Assembly: GCA_022570795.1 (NCBI GenBank)
Contig: JAKUDP010000011.1
Location: 434,001-498,000, forward strand
From: Sphaerulina vaccinii
Lineage: Eukaryota; Ascomycota; Dothideomycetes; Mycosphaerellales; Mycosphaerellaceae
Length of the DNA stretch: 64,000 bases
Reading direction: 5' to 3'
Shown one piece after another: positions 32,327-43,752 of this stretch. Each line of letters begins with the position of its first letter. The first letter of the stretch is position 1. The translations under genes were made by a program, and so were the position numbers. The notes under the pieces were generated by a model, which saw only the letters and a program-made list of their open reading frames with translations, searched no databases and was not told the origin of the DNA.

Positions 32327-35222
32327 AATTGGATCTTGAGAAATGGTGAGTTCGTCGCGAGGCGTTTGTTCTACCATGGACATGTTGCTAACACTCCCTC
32401 GTAGTAACAGTACTCGATCGATATGCCATGATGGTACGGCTCGCTTAGATGAAGTTATGATATGATGCTTTATGTTGATGGTAAAGAGGCGTTTTATTCG
32501 ATTCTGGTGATACCATGAGAAGGAAACATGGCACACAAAAGCACAAAATGTACTTGTACTCGCACGAATTGTGCCTGGCAGGATGGTTTATCTTTTCGAT
32601 ATTCAGAGTAGCAGCTTCTCTGCTATTCGATGCTCTGTGTTTGCAGACATCTTTGATCAATCAATCGACAATTTACAACAGCTATCAATCATTTTTGGGT
32701 CTTCAAACTGTGCTTCGACTTGAGACTGATGGGATGCGATGCGACTGACGCGATGTATGCGCATGAGCGTCACAGAGACGACCGAACGCCTTGAGGAGGT
32801 GATCGATCCCCAGCATCGAGAGAAGGTGATGGATCATCAAGTTCCTAGCAGAGGTGCTGATGGAAATGCGCACAATCGACGATCACATCGACTCCGCTGC
32901 TTCTCTCTGAGGATTCAGCAGCGGCACAGCAGTCATCTCAGTCAGGAGAGAAGTGTGCTGATCCATCAGCTGTCATCCGAATTCCTTCGAATCTGGGAGA
33001 ACAGCTGGACCCCAAAAACTCAACGAGGGGCTCTCTCTCTGAGACCCACCAACTGTCGAAATCACTCCGCCGGAGCAAGAATAATGGCTGGCCCTCAACA
33101 ACGCTGAATGTTGCCATGGCGAGAACTGCGACACTAGGTGATGAGCTCGTGGCAGACAATACGAGACGCTGCTTTAGTCCAACGCTGTTCCCCAGATCTC
33201 TATAGTAGAGAACGTGGCCAGACAAGCTAACGTTTAGATCCAGGTGGCCAGCGCATAGTATAGTACATTGCGAGTTGTCCGAGGGGACTACTGTAGTCTG
33301 CTGTCGGAGTATACTACTGTGGCCTACTATAGACAAGTGCAGTAGTTGAGAGTCCGGTTTCGCCCGTTCCTGGTACTCATCATTGTTCAATCAGTGGTCA
33401 CATAGTAGGGCGTGCTCTCTATCCTGCAAGTTGCCAGTGATCAGTCCAGGGTTTCATCGATGATCATCAACCAAGCCATCGCTTAGCCAACTTTCCCCCA
33501 TGCTGTCTATCAATCTTCACATCTCGTCGATCACAAGCAGCAGCGGAAAGCAACCGCAAAGTGAAAATCAAGACGCCTCCGTATATCGCAAAAGCGGCTG
33601 TTTCTGTTAGGAATAGACGAGTCTCCCTAGACCTCGTTGGGTCAGGTACGCTCTTCTGCAGGAGCGATACTATACCTAACCCAGCACAGGCCGAATCGTC
33701 TCCTTCTGTGGCTAAGAGTATTGCGCCACGGGGACTGTCAATCTATGCTTCCACCCGTGAAGGCTGGATCCTTCCCTCCATCCTTCCGCATGCTGTGGTG
33801 GTATCTCTTGGCATCGCAGTGAGATCTGGGTCTCGGTCCCAACGATCTGGAGACCTTCCCAAAAGGGACGAGTAAAGTGGACGTAGTTCGTTGTGACTAC
33901 TGCACGAGCACTTCCTTCTTCGTCTTCTTGCAGTGAGCGGCCTCTGTGAAGTGCTGTAAGCAGATTTGTCATGGGAGTAAGCGCTGCTGCTGCAGCAGAA
34001 TGTTATACGAGGCTCGTACGAGGCTCTGCTGTTTAATATGGAAGAGTCCATGAAGAGTTAGACTGAGGAAGATGTGAAGAAGGGTTTTGGTGTAGCACTT
34101 GTCGAAGGACGAGTCTGCTTTGGGGCATTGGAGTTCCTGTCTCGGGCCTTCCAAAGTCGACGATGTGAACGGAAAAAATGAAGAGAAGGATTTCGATGGA
34201 GAGTGTGAAGTGGGACCAAGGTTTTCGGGTGATCTTGGAGCGAGTCAGGTTGGTCTTGGCAACCACCAAAATATTGGTGAGTGAGTTTCTCACAACAGCA
34301 TCAGACCATCATAATCAACATCGACCACTTGCATTGCACGTAATCGATTACAACTGCACTGCTGTGCACATCTCTACAAGCGGATCACATCGCACCCAAT
34401 CGGCAACTGCTCTGCCTGCCATGGCGGAGAATCATTCTGCAAGACCTTGAGACCACGCGTCATGCCTTTGGCAGACGGATAGCTTTGGCCACGATTGCCT
34501 GCTCAGTGAGCATTAGAGCGAGCCTCTCCTCGGACACGCTCCTCGCAAACGATGAAGTGAAAGCTTCTAGACCGGTGCTTGCAGAATCTGGCGAGGAGCA
34601 ATGGGAGCTGCTGAGTCGAGGCTCACAACAGAGCAATGATATGAAGACTGTCTGGGCTTGAGCACCACTTCAAACAATGTATCACAGCGAGAAAGACGCC
34701 ACAACAAAGATCGGAAATACCATACGACACTATGTGGTCCCAAACGAAGCACGAAGCATATGTCACGTTTACTCGCGTCCTCTAGATCTTCTGTATCCGA
34801 AGAAGTTGCGTATCTTCGCGGAAGTACTTCGTTGCAGCACTATCCAAAGGTGAGGCTCAGCTACAAGCGAAACAGGACCATGAGACCTGGCCTCGTGGCA
34901 CGCGATCAAATGTCGGAAAGTTGTGATCAGGTGGAAGTCATCTCCGTCAACTCGCGAGCACCAGGCCATTGCGTTCTTAGACAGAGCGCATTGCCCTTGT
35001 TACCCAGCATTCAGAGAGCATTTCCTACGTTTGATCGCGTGCCACGAGCTGCCATCTCGTCGTCCATCGCGGTACGGAAATCCGGCAGGTTCGCTTTCGA
35101 GATCAGCGCTGTGCATGAGGCACAGTAAAGTAAGGTTCACAGTGTTCAATCACTTCAACAGAAGATGCCTCGTCGCAACAACTGTTCACTTGTCTCCCAC
35201 TTTCGCCGTTCATTTCAGCACA
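32327..35222. other. 2.9-kb stretch without recognisable genes
   Basis: Only short overlapping ORFs. A 26-nt segment at 34891-34916 is nearly identical (23/26, all differences transitions) to 44103-44128. No other structure is seen. Confidence 0.4.
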
Positions 35223-35992
35223 ATGTGCCACAAAGCACTGCGAGAGCCCGCCATCTTATATCTGATCTTAGATGCGCTCCAACAGCACGACCTTCTCATC
35301 GTACAGCGAGTCTGTCGCCTATGGCGCCACTCGATCGCCTCCAGCAAGGTCTTCCAGATTCGACCTTCCTTCTACCAGATCCAGCAGCAGATCCAACACG
35401 CCAGCCGCTGAATGTCACGTTCAATCCTCTCCTGAAGGCGAGATTCCCCCACTTCTTTCGAAGTGGACGACCCTTCAATAACAGCCACTACGGCAACTTC
35501 GGACCATGGCAGGACTCACATTGGGCGACAGGAACACCTGCACTCCTCGATGATGTCTGGAAGGCACGGCCACGACGTGCTGTGCCCAAGCCTCCTAAGC
35601 CCGAACCACGTTTACCTGGCCAAAGGCGCGGTATCTGTGGAAACGCCCTCCACAATATTAGCCCTGAGTACAATTGGGAAGCGAACCTACCGATACTTGA
35701 GCGCTGGGCGGCATACATGCGACCTGAAGCAAGCTGGAGACGTATGTTACCTTGCAGTCCTGCACCTCTAGAGCTGCAGGTAGTCATGAATCATGGCAAT
35801 TCTCGTACGCCAGAGGAGACAATGCGGCGTCTAAAACTCCCATGCATCCAACACGATCCGACATGGCTCACATTCGGTGTCCTCCACGACATCATAGAAG
35901 CTGCCTGGTTTCGAGGTGATCCTCACAGAGTTCATTGTATGATTTTCGACTACTTTCCAAACCCTCCTGCAGCCACTCCGAAAGAGGAGTGA
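35223..35992 (+). pseudogene. F-box protein gene broken by a frameshift
   Basis: An ATG at 35223 opens an F-box (REPAILYLILDALQQHDLLIVQRVCRLWRHSI) that stops at 35411. A different frame overlapping this point continues to 35992 with the matching downstream region of the same fungal F-box family (LNVTFNPLLKARFPHFF..., later WRRMLPCSPAPLELQ and LTFGVLHDIIEAAWFRGDP). The two frames join near 35390-35405 in a CAG/GCA-rich stretch. No GT-AG intron of sensible size connects them. It is either a one-base indel in a pseudogene or a sequencing error. The true protein would be about 255 residues. Confidence 0.6.
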
Positions 35993-36010
35993 GAAAAGCA
36001 GCCCTCGCAG

Positions 36011-36301
36011 ATGAAGTTCATTACCCCTTGGCGAGTCGGCTTTCGAGATCAATTTCCTGATCAGCAGATCTTCGGACCTGGGGTCCTGTCTGTCTACTAC
36101 TCTGTCGAACTGGAAAGTGAAGAGACGAGGCGCGAAAACATGAGTCAGCGGCCGAGAGTTCGTTCAGGGTGGGAAGATACGATGGAAGAGAGCGATTATA
36201 CTGATGAGTTCAAAATTGGGAATGGTCGCACTATAGAGGAGGTGGAGTGGGATGAGGTCCTGGCGAAAGTCGACGATGGGAATGGGCCTGTGTATATGTA
36301 A
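36011..36301 (+). CDS. short ORF following the broken F-box gene
   Basis: A 96-codon ATG-initiated ORF, acidic in its second half (DYTDEFKIGNGRTIEEVEW). It starts 19 bp after the stop of the broken F-box gene and may be its detached C-terminal end rather than an independent gene. No family is recognised. Confidence 0.3.
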   Translation: MKFITPWRVGFRDQFPDQQIFGPGVLSVYYSVELESEETRRENMSQRPRVRSGWEDTMEESDYTDEFKIGNGRTIEEVEWDEVLAKVDDGNGPVYM

Positions 36302-36416
36302 TGTTGAAGTCGAAATGCGATATGGCGTGTCATCATAAGATCTAGTTTTCGTCAACATACATTACATATGCTTCTATAGCAAAGTCGCTTCTCAGTCTAC
36401 ACTATCATGCCAATCC

Positions 36417-38295
36417 TTAGACAGTGGCATCGCTCTTATGATCAAAGTCCTCAACCTTTAGACTGCGACCAGCCTTGACTTCGTCCTTCCAGATCTTCCT
36501 CTCCTCATCAGGATTGACACCAGGTCCATTATACACACTTCCGTACTCATTGCCGGTAGCATAACCCTTGCCTTCGCCTTCCTTCGTCTTCTTGGTATAG
36601 TTTCTCTTCGTCCATTTGCCATAAGCAATCAAATTGTACAGCCTGAAGGCCAGGAACGCGAACTTGTCTCTTTCCAGATCGGCAGGATACTCCGCTCCTA
36701 GATCGACTGCGGCAGCGATGCCAGATATACAGGCAGTTTCGTGAGCGTTTACTAATGTCCAGCTTGCAGCGTAGCGCGTGTGTCGCTTTCCTTGCAAGAA
36801 CATCATACGCGGCACGACAAAGACATAATGCGTCCAGGAGTGACAGAGCTGATGCCACCAATCTTCTCTGATGATCTTATCCTTCTTAATCTCATCGCGT
36901 GTCCAGAGATGACTATCTCGATCATTGTTCAGGAAGATAGTCTGGAAGACATGCTTGTCGAAAGGTACCTCAGGAGGGAATTGTGGTTGATAGTTCGTGC
37001 AATCAAAGCACATTTCCAGCTTCGTTAAATCCTGCTGATACATCCTGATGAGGTACATAGCTTTGAAGTTATCTTTCGCCCAGCTAGTGCGTTCTTGCAT
37101 GTTCACGCCGTTGAGCGAGTGCACAGCTAGTTCTTCGTTGTAGAAGTTCTCGTAGTACGTCTTCATGTATTCGTGGTCTTGATGTGTGACTGTGATGTCG
37201 TTTGCGAAATTTGCTGAGCCGAGGACGCGCGACTCGAAGGAGGTGATTGTAGGCTTGAGAAGGCGCTTCGCGGTATCGGTGAGAACGCATAACACAATCT
37301 CATCGTACTCTTCGACTGTCTCTACTTTGTCAGCATCAGCTTTGGAGCCTTCGACGTTGTCGGGTACCCAGGCTGAGTCTGGGTTGTGGCCATCTTTGAC
37401 TGGTGTGCGCCCGATGATCTTGACTTTGACGCCGTTCTTGTCTCGCTGCGTTACTTGAGTGACTTCAGTGGAGAGACGGATGTGTACGCCCTTCTTGAGT
37501 AGGTTCTTGCGCCAGGTGTCGTAGAAGTCGCTGAGGTTGGGGAACACAACCATGGGTGGTAGATTGGAAGCTACGCTGTTCTTGTCTGGAGGATACCACA
37601 TGCCGTATGTTGGACTCGTGCAGAGACGATCGAGCATGATCGTAGGCACTTCAGGCGCATAGTTTCCAGTTCCTAGGAACAGAGCTACCATAGGCAGAGC
37701 CACCACGTTTGCAAACTCCTCAGAGAAGCGGAAGATCTTGACCAAGAGCTTGATTGGGATGAGCGCAAAGATCAGCTCCAACGCACGAATGATCTTGATC
37801 ATGCGAAAGAACTTGACGACTTCCGCCTTGTGTTTCTCCAGCATCTTCGTTGGGTACACGTTGCTCCAGAACTGATCGCCTTTGCCGAACGAGACTTGGA
37901 GCTTGACAGGATCAGCCCAAAAGCCATTCCTGCCAAACATGGCCATCGTATGATGGAAGATGTATGAGCCACCTTGGACTCCTTGGTTCAGCCATGATGC
38001 GCCCGTCTTTTGCTTGTCCAGTGGTATTGAGTATGCCTGTCCACCGCAGTAGTCAACAGCGTCTACTAACGTCACGTCGAATTTGTCGGGATGTTCGGCG
38101 AGATGGTGGGCGCAGGACATTCCTATACCATTCTGTAAGCTACAATACACGACTCTTTTGAGGCTACGGCATACCAGCAGCTCCAGCTCCCACAACCAAC
38201 ACCTTCTTCTTCCTCTGGCCCTCCACCTTCTGGCTCATATCGAATCGCGTCTGCGATCCTTGGGCTTCCAGGAGTGGTCTGCCGTCAGTGGGCAT
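36417..38295 (-). CDS. FAD/NAD(P)-binding flavoprotein (amine-oxidase-like)
   Basis: Exons 38175-38295 and 36417-38122 (52-nt intron, GTATGC donor, GTATAG acceptor) give 608 residues. Splicing restores the Rossmann motif VLVVGAGAAGMSCAHHLAEHPDKFDVTLVDA, which spans the junction. The unspliced frame lacks the first glycines. NAD(P)-binding Rossmann-like and flavin amine oxidoreductase features follow: YCGGQAYS, GASWLNQGVQGGSYIFHH, a hydrophobic stretch (ALELIFALIPIKLLVKIF, about 148-165), and a C-terminal segment with SWTLVNAHETACISGIAAAVDLG, the FAD-closing helix. Substrate unknown. The hydrophobic segment suggests membrane association. Confidence 0.82.
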
Positions 38296-38545
38296 GTCAA
38301 CACGCTATAGTAAGAATAGGAAAAGCGAACATTCCTCACACCTAGCTCTGAGATAGTGATATGCTACGCGTGAGGCTTGGGACAAGCATGAGACCCGCGT
38401 CGACAGTCGTCATGATGGTCTACTCTGGGTTAGATTCACTCACAACAACATCGTGCACAGATCGTTTCAGATCTCGGCTATCGACGCCTGACTCGAAGAA
38501 GCATGGCTCAGAGAGTGGTCTGTGGTCAGGAGCTTGAGATACCGA
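38296..38545. other. intergenic sequence between FAD gene and MITE
   Basis: Promoter region of the minus-strand flavoprotein gene. Nothing further recognised. Confidence 0.35.
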
Positions 38546-38867
38546 TGTTTGGTCATAGTGTTTGATTATTGATTTTGTAATAAGTGAGTAATCATAATAA
38601 GAACTTATTATGATTATGATTACAGCCCTCTGTAATAAATCAGTGCAATAAGTGTAATAAGTACGCCTCGGACAGCCTCGTATAGGATGGTAGAGTATGT
38701 AGGGGTATACCTAGGACGTTTCAGACTAGGCGGACCTCCGTCTTGGCGCCAGCAGGGGTACTTATCTTGTAATAAGTATAATCAAAATAAGAATCAAGAT
38801 AAGTACTTATTATGATTACAGCCTTGTAATCAAAATAAAATCAGTAATCAAACACTATGTGTTTGGT
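38546..38867. mobile_element. hAT-like MITE with 8-bp target-site duplication
   Basis: A 306-bp AT-rich element (38554-38859) is bounded by inverted repeats CATAGTGTTTGATTA..TGATTTT that match at 22 of the first 23 positions. The 8-mer TGTTTGGT is present directly outside both ends (38546-38553 and 38860-38867). An 8-bp duplication and a short non-coding body fit a hAT-type non-autonomous element. Inside are many TAATAAG/CTTATTA blocks and a repeated TTATTATGATTA..CAGCC motif near each end. It has no coding capacity. Confidence 0.85.
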
Positions 38868-39267
38868 TGGACCTTGCAAGCGAAAGAACTTCACCTCAGG
38901 TCCTTCGAAAACCATCATTCTGTCGAATCTATTGAACACTTTCATCTCCTAGGACTCCGAAGCGCCATAGGATTGAGCATCTGCAGCATGTTTGCCTTCT
39001 TCCAGAGACGGAGTTGATGCTTCGCAATTGCACTAACAACAGCGGCGATCATGGCTTGATCTCAGCATCAGAGGCATGACCTGAGCCCGTAGCACTTCAG
39101 CATATGGTAAAGTTGCTTCATCAACATTTACCTGTAGGCTTCATGTCGTCAACACGATGCAGCTTGGCAGAGTATCGGTGGCGTCGATCGGCGTCGTCCA
39201 GACCTCACCATATTCTCAGCCGCACACTGACTGACAACGAGCGCAACAACAAGCACAAGAATAAGCA
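38868..39267. other. promoter region of HET gene
   Basis: 400 bp between the MITE and the HET gene. I see no other gene. Confidence 0.35.
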
Positions 39268-41514
39268 ATGTCTCGTCCTGGTGGAACACTGTCTCCGAGC
39301 ATCTTATGCGCACAATGCTCCAAGCTGCTCGACTGGGCATGGAACTCCAGGCTTCTCATTCCACCAGGTCATCCTCTATGGGGCAAGCCGTGGGGTCATC
39401 CGATCGACATGGTATGTGCCTGGCACGCGACTATCGCCCAGGCAAGGAAATCCGCTGCGCAAGGATGCCACTTCTGTACCCTCGTCTGTCGATATTGTTT
39501 CTACCATGAGACTGTGGACGAGCAGAAGCCACTGACAGTCTACTTCGAGGACGAGAATGCCATACGTAATGAGTTCGCATGGGCTCGGACCGTAGAAGAC
39601 AAAACCTACCTTCGGCTCAATGTGCGAGGTAGCAGAAGCTATGTCTGGCTGGGTAAAGGGTCGCGAGGTGCTTATGGCTATCATGCAGCAGCCGGTCAGG
39701 TGGTGCCAGGTCTTCTTTCGATGCTCCGAGATTGGGCTCAAGAGTGCCAGGTGCAGCATTCCAATTGTAATGAAACTCTGCTCGAAGCGTTTCCAAGTCG
39801 AATCATCGAGATCTGCGACAACGCGGACAGGTCGCCTATACTTCGACTCGTCGATAGCAATTCCGAGTTGCGAGGACGATACGCCACACTCAGTCATTGC
39901 TGGGGACCGAACCCGGATCTCAGTCGCTTACCCAGGACAATGAAGCTCGAAGATGGCTCGGTTCCATACTACGAGAGCATACCTGACGATACACTTACAC
40001 AAACCTTCAAGGACGCCATCAAAGTGACGACTAGCCTAGGACTCAAGCATCTATGGATAGATTCACTGTGCATCATCCAGAACGATGATATAGACTGGGA
40101 GCAGGAGAGTGCCAAGATGGCAGACATATACGCCAACAGCTATGTCACTATAGCGGCCACGGGTTCCTGGCGTGGCAATGGTGGCCTGTTTCTGACCCGA
40201 GATGAACTCGAGATGACGCCTCTTATTTGGCCTACGCCAGACGCTGGGAAGTCCTTGGTAATCCATCCTTCTCTACTTCGAGATGCATTCGACTACGAGT
40301 ACAATCCTCGGCCACTCTACAGTAGAGCTTGGTGCATGCAGGAGCTGTCACTGTCGAGGCGAGTGGTGCACTTCTTAGCTGGGCAAGTCATCTGGGATTG
40401 CTCAACTTCAACATTATATGAACATGAGAGATATGCAGCTGATACTGGAGGCTCCACTTGCATGCTCCAGCATTTAACGGAACCAGAGCTGCTAGCTCTC
40501 ACGCCACATAAACTTCTACCTGCGACAGCTCACTATATCCCTGCCATGGCACTGCCTCACTCGGATGCAGCTACTGCTCGAACGCTACCTCATCTCGCTG
40601 CGCCGCGAATCAACGAGCATACTGGCGAGCTAGGCATATGCTTTGTACATCCACAGTCGTCCGGCAAGGTACTACGACACCTTCGACAAGTCTTCAACAA
40701 AGTCCAACGTGAGGAGATGATGGTAAGCTCGAACTCCCCCACTCGCATCACAAATCGCAGCAAGGTACAGCAAAAGTCACTCCACGACGAATGGATTGAC
40801 CTCATAGAGAATTACAGCCAGAAAGACATCACATATCCCAGAGATCGCTTACCAGCTTTGTGGTCTTTCGCACAACGCATGAAAGACCAGACGTCGCGCA
40901 ACGGCAATGTTGACGAGTACATTTGCGGTCTGTGGCGATCTGATATCCCTCGTGGTCTAACTTTCATGCTCTATCAACCCGCTGCGTCTGAGCGAGTGCC
41001 AGATCCAGCTACGTCGGTCAGCCCATCGTGGTCGTGGGCGTCGCACGAAGGTCGATTGAGATACTATGGTGATGGAAGACTTCACAAGACGAAACACACT
41101 CACGATGATCCTCTGACGAGACCTGCTGTCCGGGATTTCTGCAGTACTGCCCCGACGACTGCAGCGTTGGCGATGGGTCGCTCAACCCGAGCAACTTTGA
41201 CATTGCGATGTATCGCTGCGCCGATTACTGGCGCGAACGACACGACACGAGATGACAAGACCCTTCTGCGCGCCGGTCATATTGAGATGTCTCTAGACAG
41301 CATGCAGTTAGTTGAAGAGCTGGCTGGGAAGGAGATTATCTGCGTGCATATGATGGACTTCTGCGGACTACTGGTTGTACCAAACGAGTCTTCGAAAGAA
41401 TATAGAAGAGTTGGGCTGGCTTATGTGAGACATCAAGGTAGCAAGGGCCTCGCTGATGTCAAGCATGAGTACCTTCAGCTAGCATGGCAGGAGGTGGAGC
41501 TCACATTGGTATAA
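39268..41514 (+). CDS. HET-domain protein (heterokaryon incompatibility family)
   Basis: A 748-residue intronless protein with a full HET domain: YATLSHCWG (205-213), LGLKHLWIDSLCIIQNDDIDW (258-278), then MADIYANSYVTIAATGS and the SRAWCMQELSLSRRVVHF block (about 350). HET proteins trigger regulated cell death on non-self recognition between fungal individuals. The HET domain is TIR-related. The N-terminus has a CxxC-rich zinc-like segment (CAQC, CHFCTLVC). The C-terminal half contains the family's SWSWAS motif (about 590). No partner gene (NLR or HET-C/D/E type) is adjacent, so its allelic system is unknown. Confidence 0.93.
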   Translation: MSRPGGTLSPSILCAQCSKLLDWAWNSRLLIPPGHPLWGKPWGHPIDMVCAWHATIAQARKSAAQGCHFCTLVCRYCFYHETVDEQKPLTVYFEDENAIRNEFAWARTVEDKTYLRLNVRGSRSYVWLGKGSRGAYGYHAAAGQVVPGLLSMLRDWAQECQVQHSNCNETLLEAFPSRIIEICDNADRSPILRLVDSNSELRGRYATLSHCWGPNPDLSRLPRTMKLEDGSVPYYESIPDDTLTQTFKDAIKVTTSLGLKHLWIDSLCIIQNDDIDWEQESAKMADIYANSYVTIAATGSWRGNGGLFLTRDELEMTPLIWPTPDAGKSLVIHPSLLRDAFDYEYNPRPLYSRAWCMQELSLSRRVVHFLAGQVIWDCSTSTLYEHERYAADTGGSTCMLQHLTEPELLALTPHKLLPATAHYIPAMALPHSDAATARTLPHLAAPRINEHTGELGICFVHPQSSGKVLRHLRQVFNKVQREEMMVSSNSPTRITNRSKVQQKSLHDEWIDLIENYSQKDITYPRDRLPALWSFAQRMKDQTSRNGNVDEYICGLWRSDIPRGLTFMLYQPAASERVPDPATSVSPSWSWASHEGRLRYYGDGRLHKTKHTHDDPLTRPAVRDFCSTAPTTAALAMGRSTRATLTLRCIAAPITGANDTTRDDKTLLRAGHIEMSLDSMQLVEELAGKEIICVHMMDFCGLLVVPNESSKEYRRVGLAYVRHQGSKGLADVKHEYLQLAWQEVELTLV

Positions 41515-42027
41515 GAAGACGTGACTGAGGATAAGAAAATCCTCGATCCTGGACGTGCTGAAATCTCAATCAGTTGAAACCCGATTATTCATGGACAATG
41601 CGTCGTGGAAGTTGGCTGCTCGTCACGACAGCTGCTAGTCGCACTCTTTCCGGCCATAGGAGCTTAGCCTGGGACATAAGAGTCGCCACCGTTTCATGTT
41701 GCTAATGGCACTGCAAACACACAAGTGCAGTGCCGGGCATAAACGACTATGTTTTGTGGTCGGTTATGCAGCTCATACAGGCCCGCGCGAACATGACCGC
41801 GAACGCTGGTGCCTGGAAGTTGAAGCTGACTTGTGAAGCTCACTGCAACGTTGGACAATTCGAAACGACGCTAGCGCGCGCCTCCCAAGAAACACTTCCA
41901 CGTTCGTCCGACTTGCCTCCTATTGCACAACTCGACAAGCTTCACACCCGGCCCTTTGCATCCGCAGCGTACTCCACGATCATCTCGACTTCACCTTCAA
42001 GAATTCGCCGTTATTACCATCGATGCC
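41515..42027. other. intergenic stretch
   Basis: 3' flank of the HET gene and promoter of the F-box gene. No gene seen. The F-box frame is open upstream of 42028 but without an ATG. Confidence 0.4.
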
Positions 42028-43107
42028 ATGGCGGACTCAGACTCCTCTCGCAAGGGCGCTCGCAAACGCGTGCCTACGTCTAGTAGCCTCACCGCATCGC
42101 CTGCAGTGTCGGCAAGGCCTTTAAAGCGCGTCAAAGTCGATGCAGTCAGTCCCAGGCGCGCACAGAACATTCACACGTTGCTGATAAGTGCGCAGGCGCC
42201 AAAATTCATCGCCACCACGAAAGCGCTCGGCGTGCCAGAGCTATTCGAAGAGATGCTTCTCAAGCTCAACATGGAGAAACTGCTCATTATTCAGCGCTTG
42301 AGCAAGGACTGGCAGGCGCAGATCAAGGGTTCCATTAACCTTCAACGCAAGATGCTACTCGCGTACGACGATCCGAAAGATGAGGGTCGCGAGTACGGTC
42401 TGCACTACCTTCTCGGCCCCAAGTCTGCTGCGCTGCGCCTTCACCCGGCTCTTCCGTGTGGTGAAAACCACAAGGACAATATCAGAGACAGCAAGTCGAA
42501 GTTACACTTGTGCATGTCAATCGAACAGTACCATTCATATGCATACGATTACGGTTGGGAGAACTACGGTGACTACGGCTGTGCGTGCGTCGATTCGGAG
42601 AGGACTGGTCTTGACGAGGACGAATCAGACGGAATTTCCTTGATTAAGAACGGGTTGTCCAGGACTGCCTTCACCAACCCACACTCGACTTGGCGCAGCA
42701 TGAAGCTGACCAGCCATCCACGGATTGTATCCGCGTCTCTGAGTATCAGCCTCGCCACCGGTGAGAGAGACTATCGCGTCACTGCGCTTTTCGATAAGGG
42801 GCACGGCACGGTGGGTGATGCTTTCGACTTCCTCAAGACGATGATTCAGCGTGATGAAGACGAGCATGACGCTGTTATTCGAGAGTCCGCGAAGACTGCC
42901 AGGACTATCGAGGACGGCGTGTGCGAGCGGGAGGACAGTAAGGATCGTGAACACGCGCAGGTGAAAGCGTTAATGGAGTTGCGAGAGCAGCATTCTAGCC
43001 TCCAGGACTGTGGCAAGTCCAAGGGTCTTTGCTGCTTCTGCACTTCGGTCGATGCATGGATCGATGAGGAAACTTGGGCGCGTTTCGTGGCGGAGACTCT
43101 GGACTAG
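42028..43107 (+). CDS. F-box domain protein
   Basis: 359 residues from the first in-frame ATG. The basic N-terminus has possible nuclear signals (KGARKRVP, RPLKRVK). The F-box-like region is VPELFEEMLLKLNMEKLLIIQRLSKDWQAQIKGSI (about 73-107). A family-specific C-terminal half includes an acidic segment (ERTGLDEDESDG), a strand-rich part, and a CCFC motif near the end. Like the protein at 13510-14511 it belongs to an expanded fungal F-box group, probable Skp1-binding adaptors. The substrate is unknown. Confidence 0.75.
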   Translation: MADSDSSRKGARKRVPTSSSLTASPAVSARPLKRVKVDAVSPRRAQNIHTLLISAQAPKFIATTKALGVPELFEEMLLKLNMEKLLIIQRLSKDWQAQIKGSINLQRKMLLAYDDPKDEGREYGLHYLLGPKSAALRLHPALPCGENHKDNIRDSKSKLHLCMSIEQYHSYAYDYGWENYGDYGCACVDSERTGLDEDESDGISLIKNGLSRTAFTNPHSTWRSMKLTSHPRIVSASLSISLATGERDYRVTALFDKGHGTVGDAFDFLKTMIQRDEDEHDAVIRESAKTARTIEDGVCEREDSKDREHAQVKALMELREQHSSLQDCGKSKGLCCFCTSVDAWIDEETWARFVAETLD

Positions 43108-43633
43108 TCTCCAGATTTGAGCGTCATCTACGCTGCTCGGAGCAGAGCTGCATTGCCGAGGGTTTTGCTTGTGCAAAACAGAGAATGGACGTTTGTCGGC
43201 CTTTTGGACTGGGCATTCCCTACTGTAACTACTCGCGCCAATGAAAGCCAAGTTACCCAGGTACCGGGCAGAGAGATGGTGCCACAGTCTGGCAGACATA
43301 GTGCACCAAGTACGAGACCTAAGTCGAATTCGAAGATGAGTCCAGGCTGTACTCCGGATATCACTATTACAAGCCAACCCGAGGATGGTCCGTAACTCAA
43401 TGGACGACCATTGGCACACCATACTAGATTACGGCTACACGTGATGACTTAGCGAAAACCCGAGTCTCCTTAAATGCTGACATGTCCTTGTCCAGTGCTG
43501 ACAACGCCCAGCAGATGCACATATATGGACCGCTCTTGGCATAGACATTTATTCAGTGGTGTTCGCGAAGGCCATGATGGGCATACGTAGGCTTGAAGAA
43601 GAAATAGATCGTCTCTAGCGCTCTGCCATCCCC
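43108..43633. other. intergenic stretch
   Basis: 3' flank of the F-box gene and upstream region of the small secreted protein gene. No gene seen. Confidence 0.35.
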
Positions 43634-43640
43634 TATATAA
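43634..43640 (+). promoter_or_regulatory. TATA box
   Basis: TATATAA lies 113 bp before the ATG of the small secreted protein gene, in otherwise mixed-composition sequence followed by pyrimidine-rich DNA. Confidence 0.55.
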
Positions 43641-43752
43641 GTGCTGACAACTTCCTCGTCAGCGGTCAACTTCCTCACCAGCAACCTACCTCCACGCATC
43701 ACTTCATCACTACCACCACCACCAACACAGCCAATCCACTTCACTTCTCATC

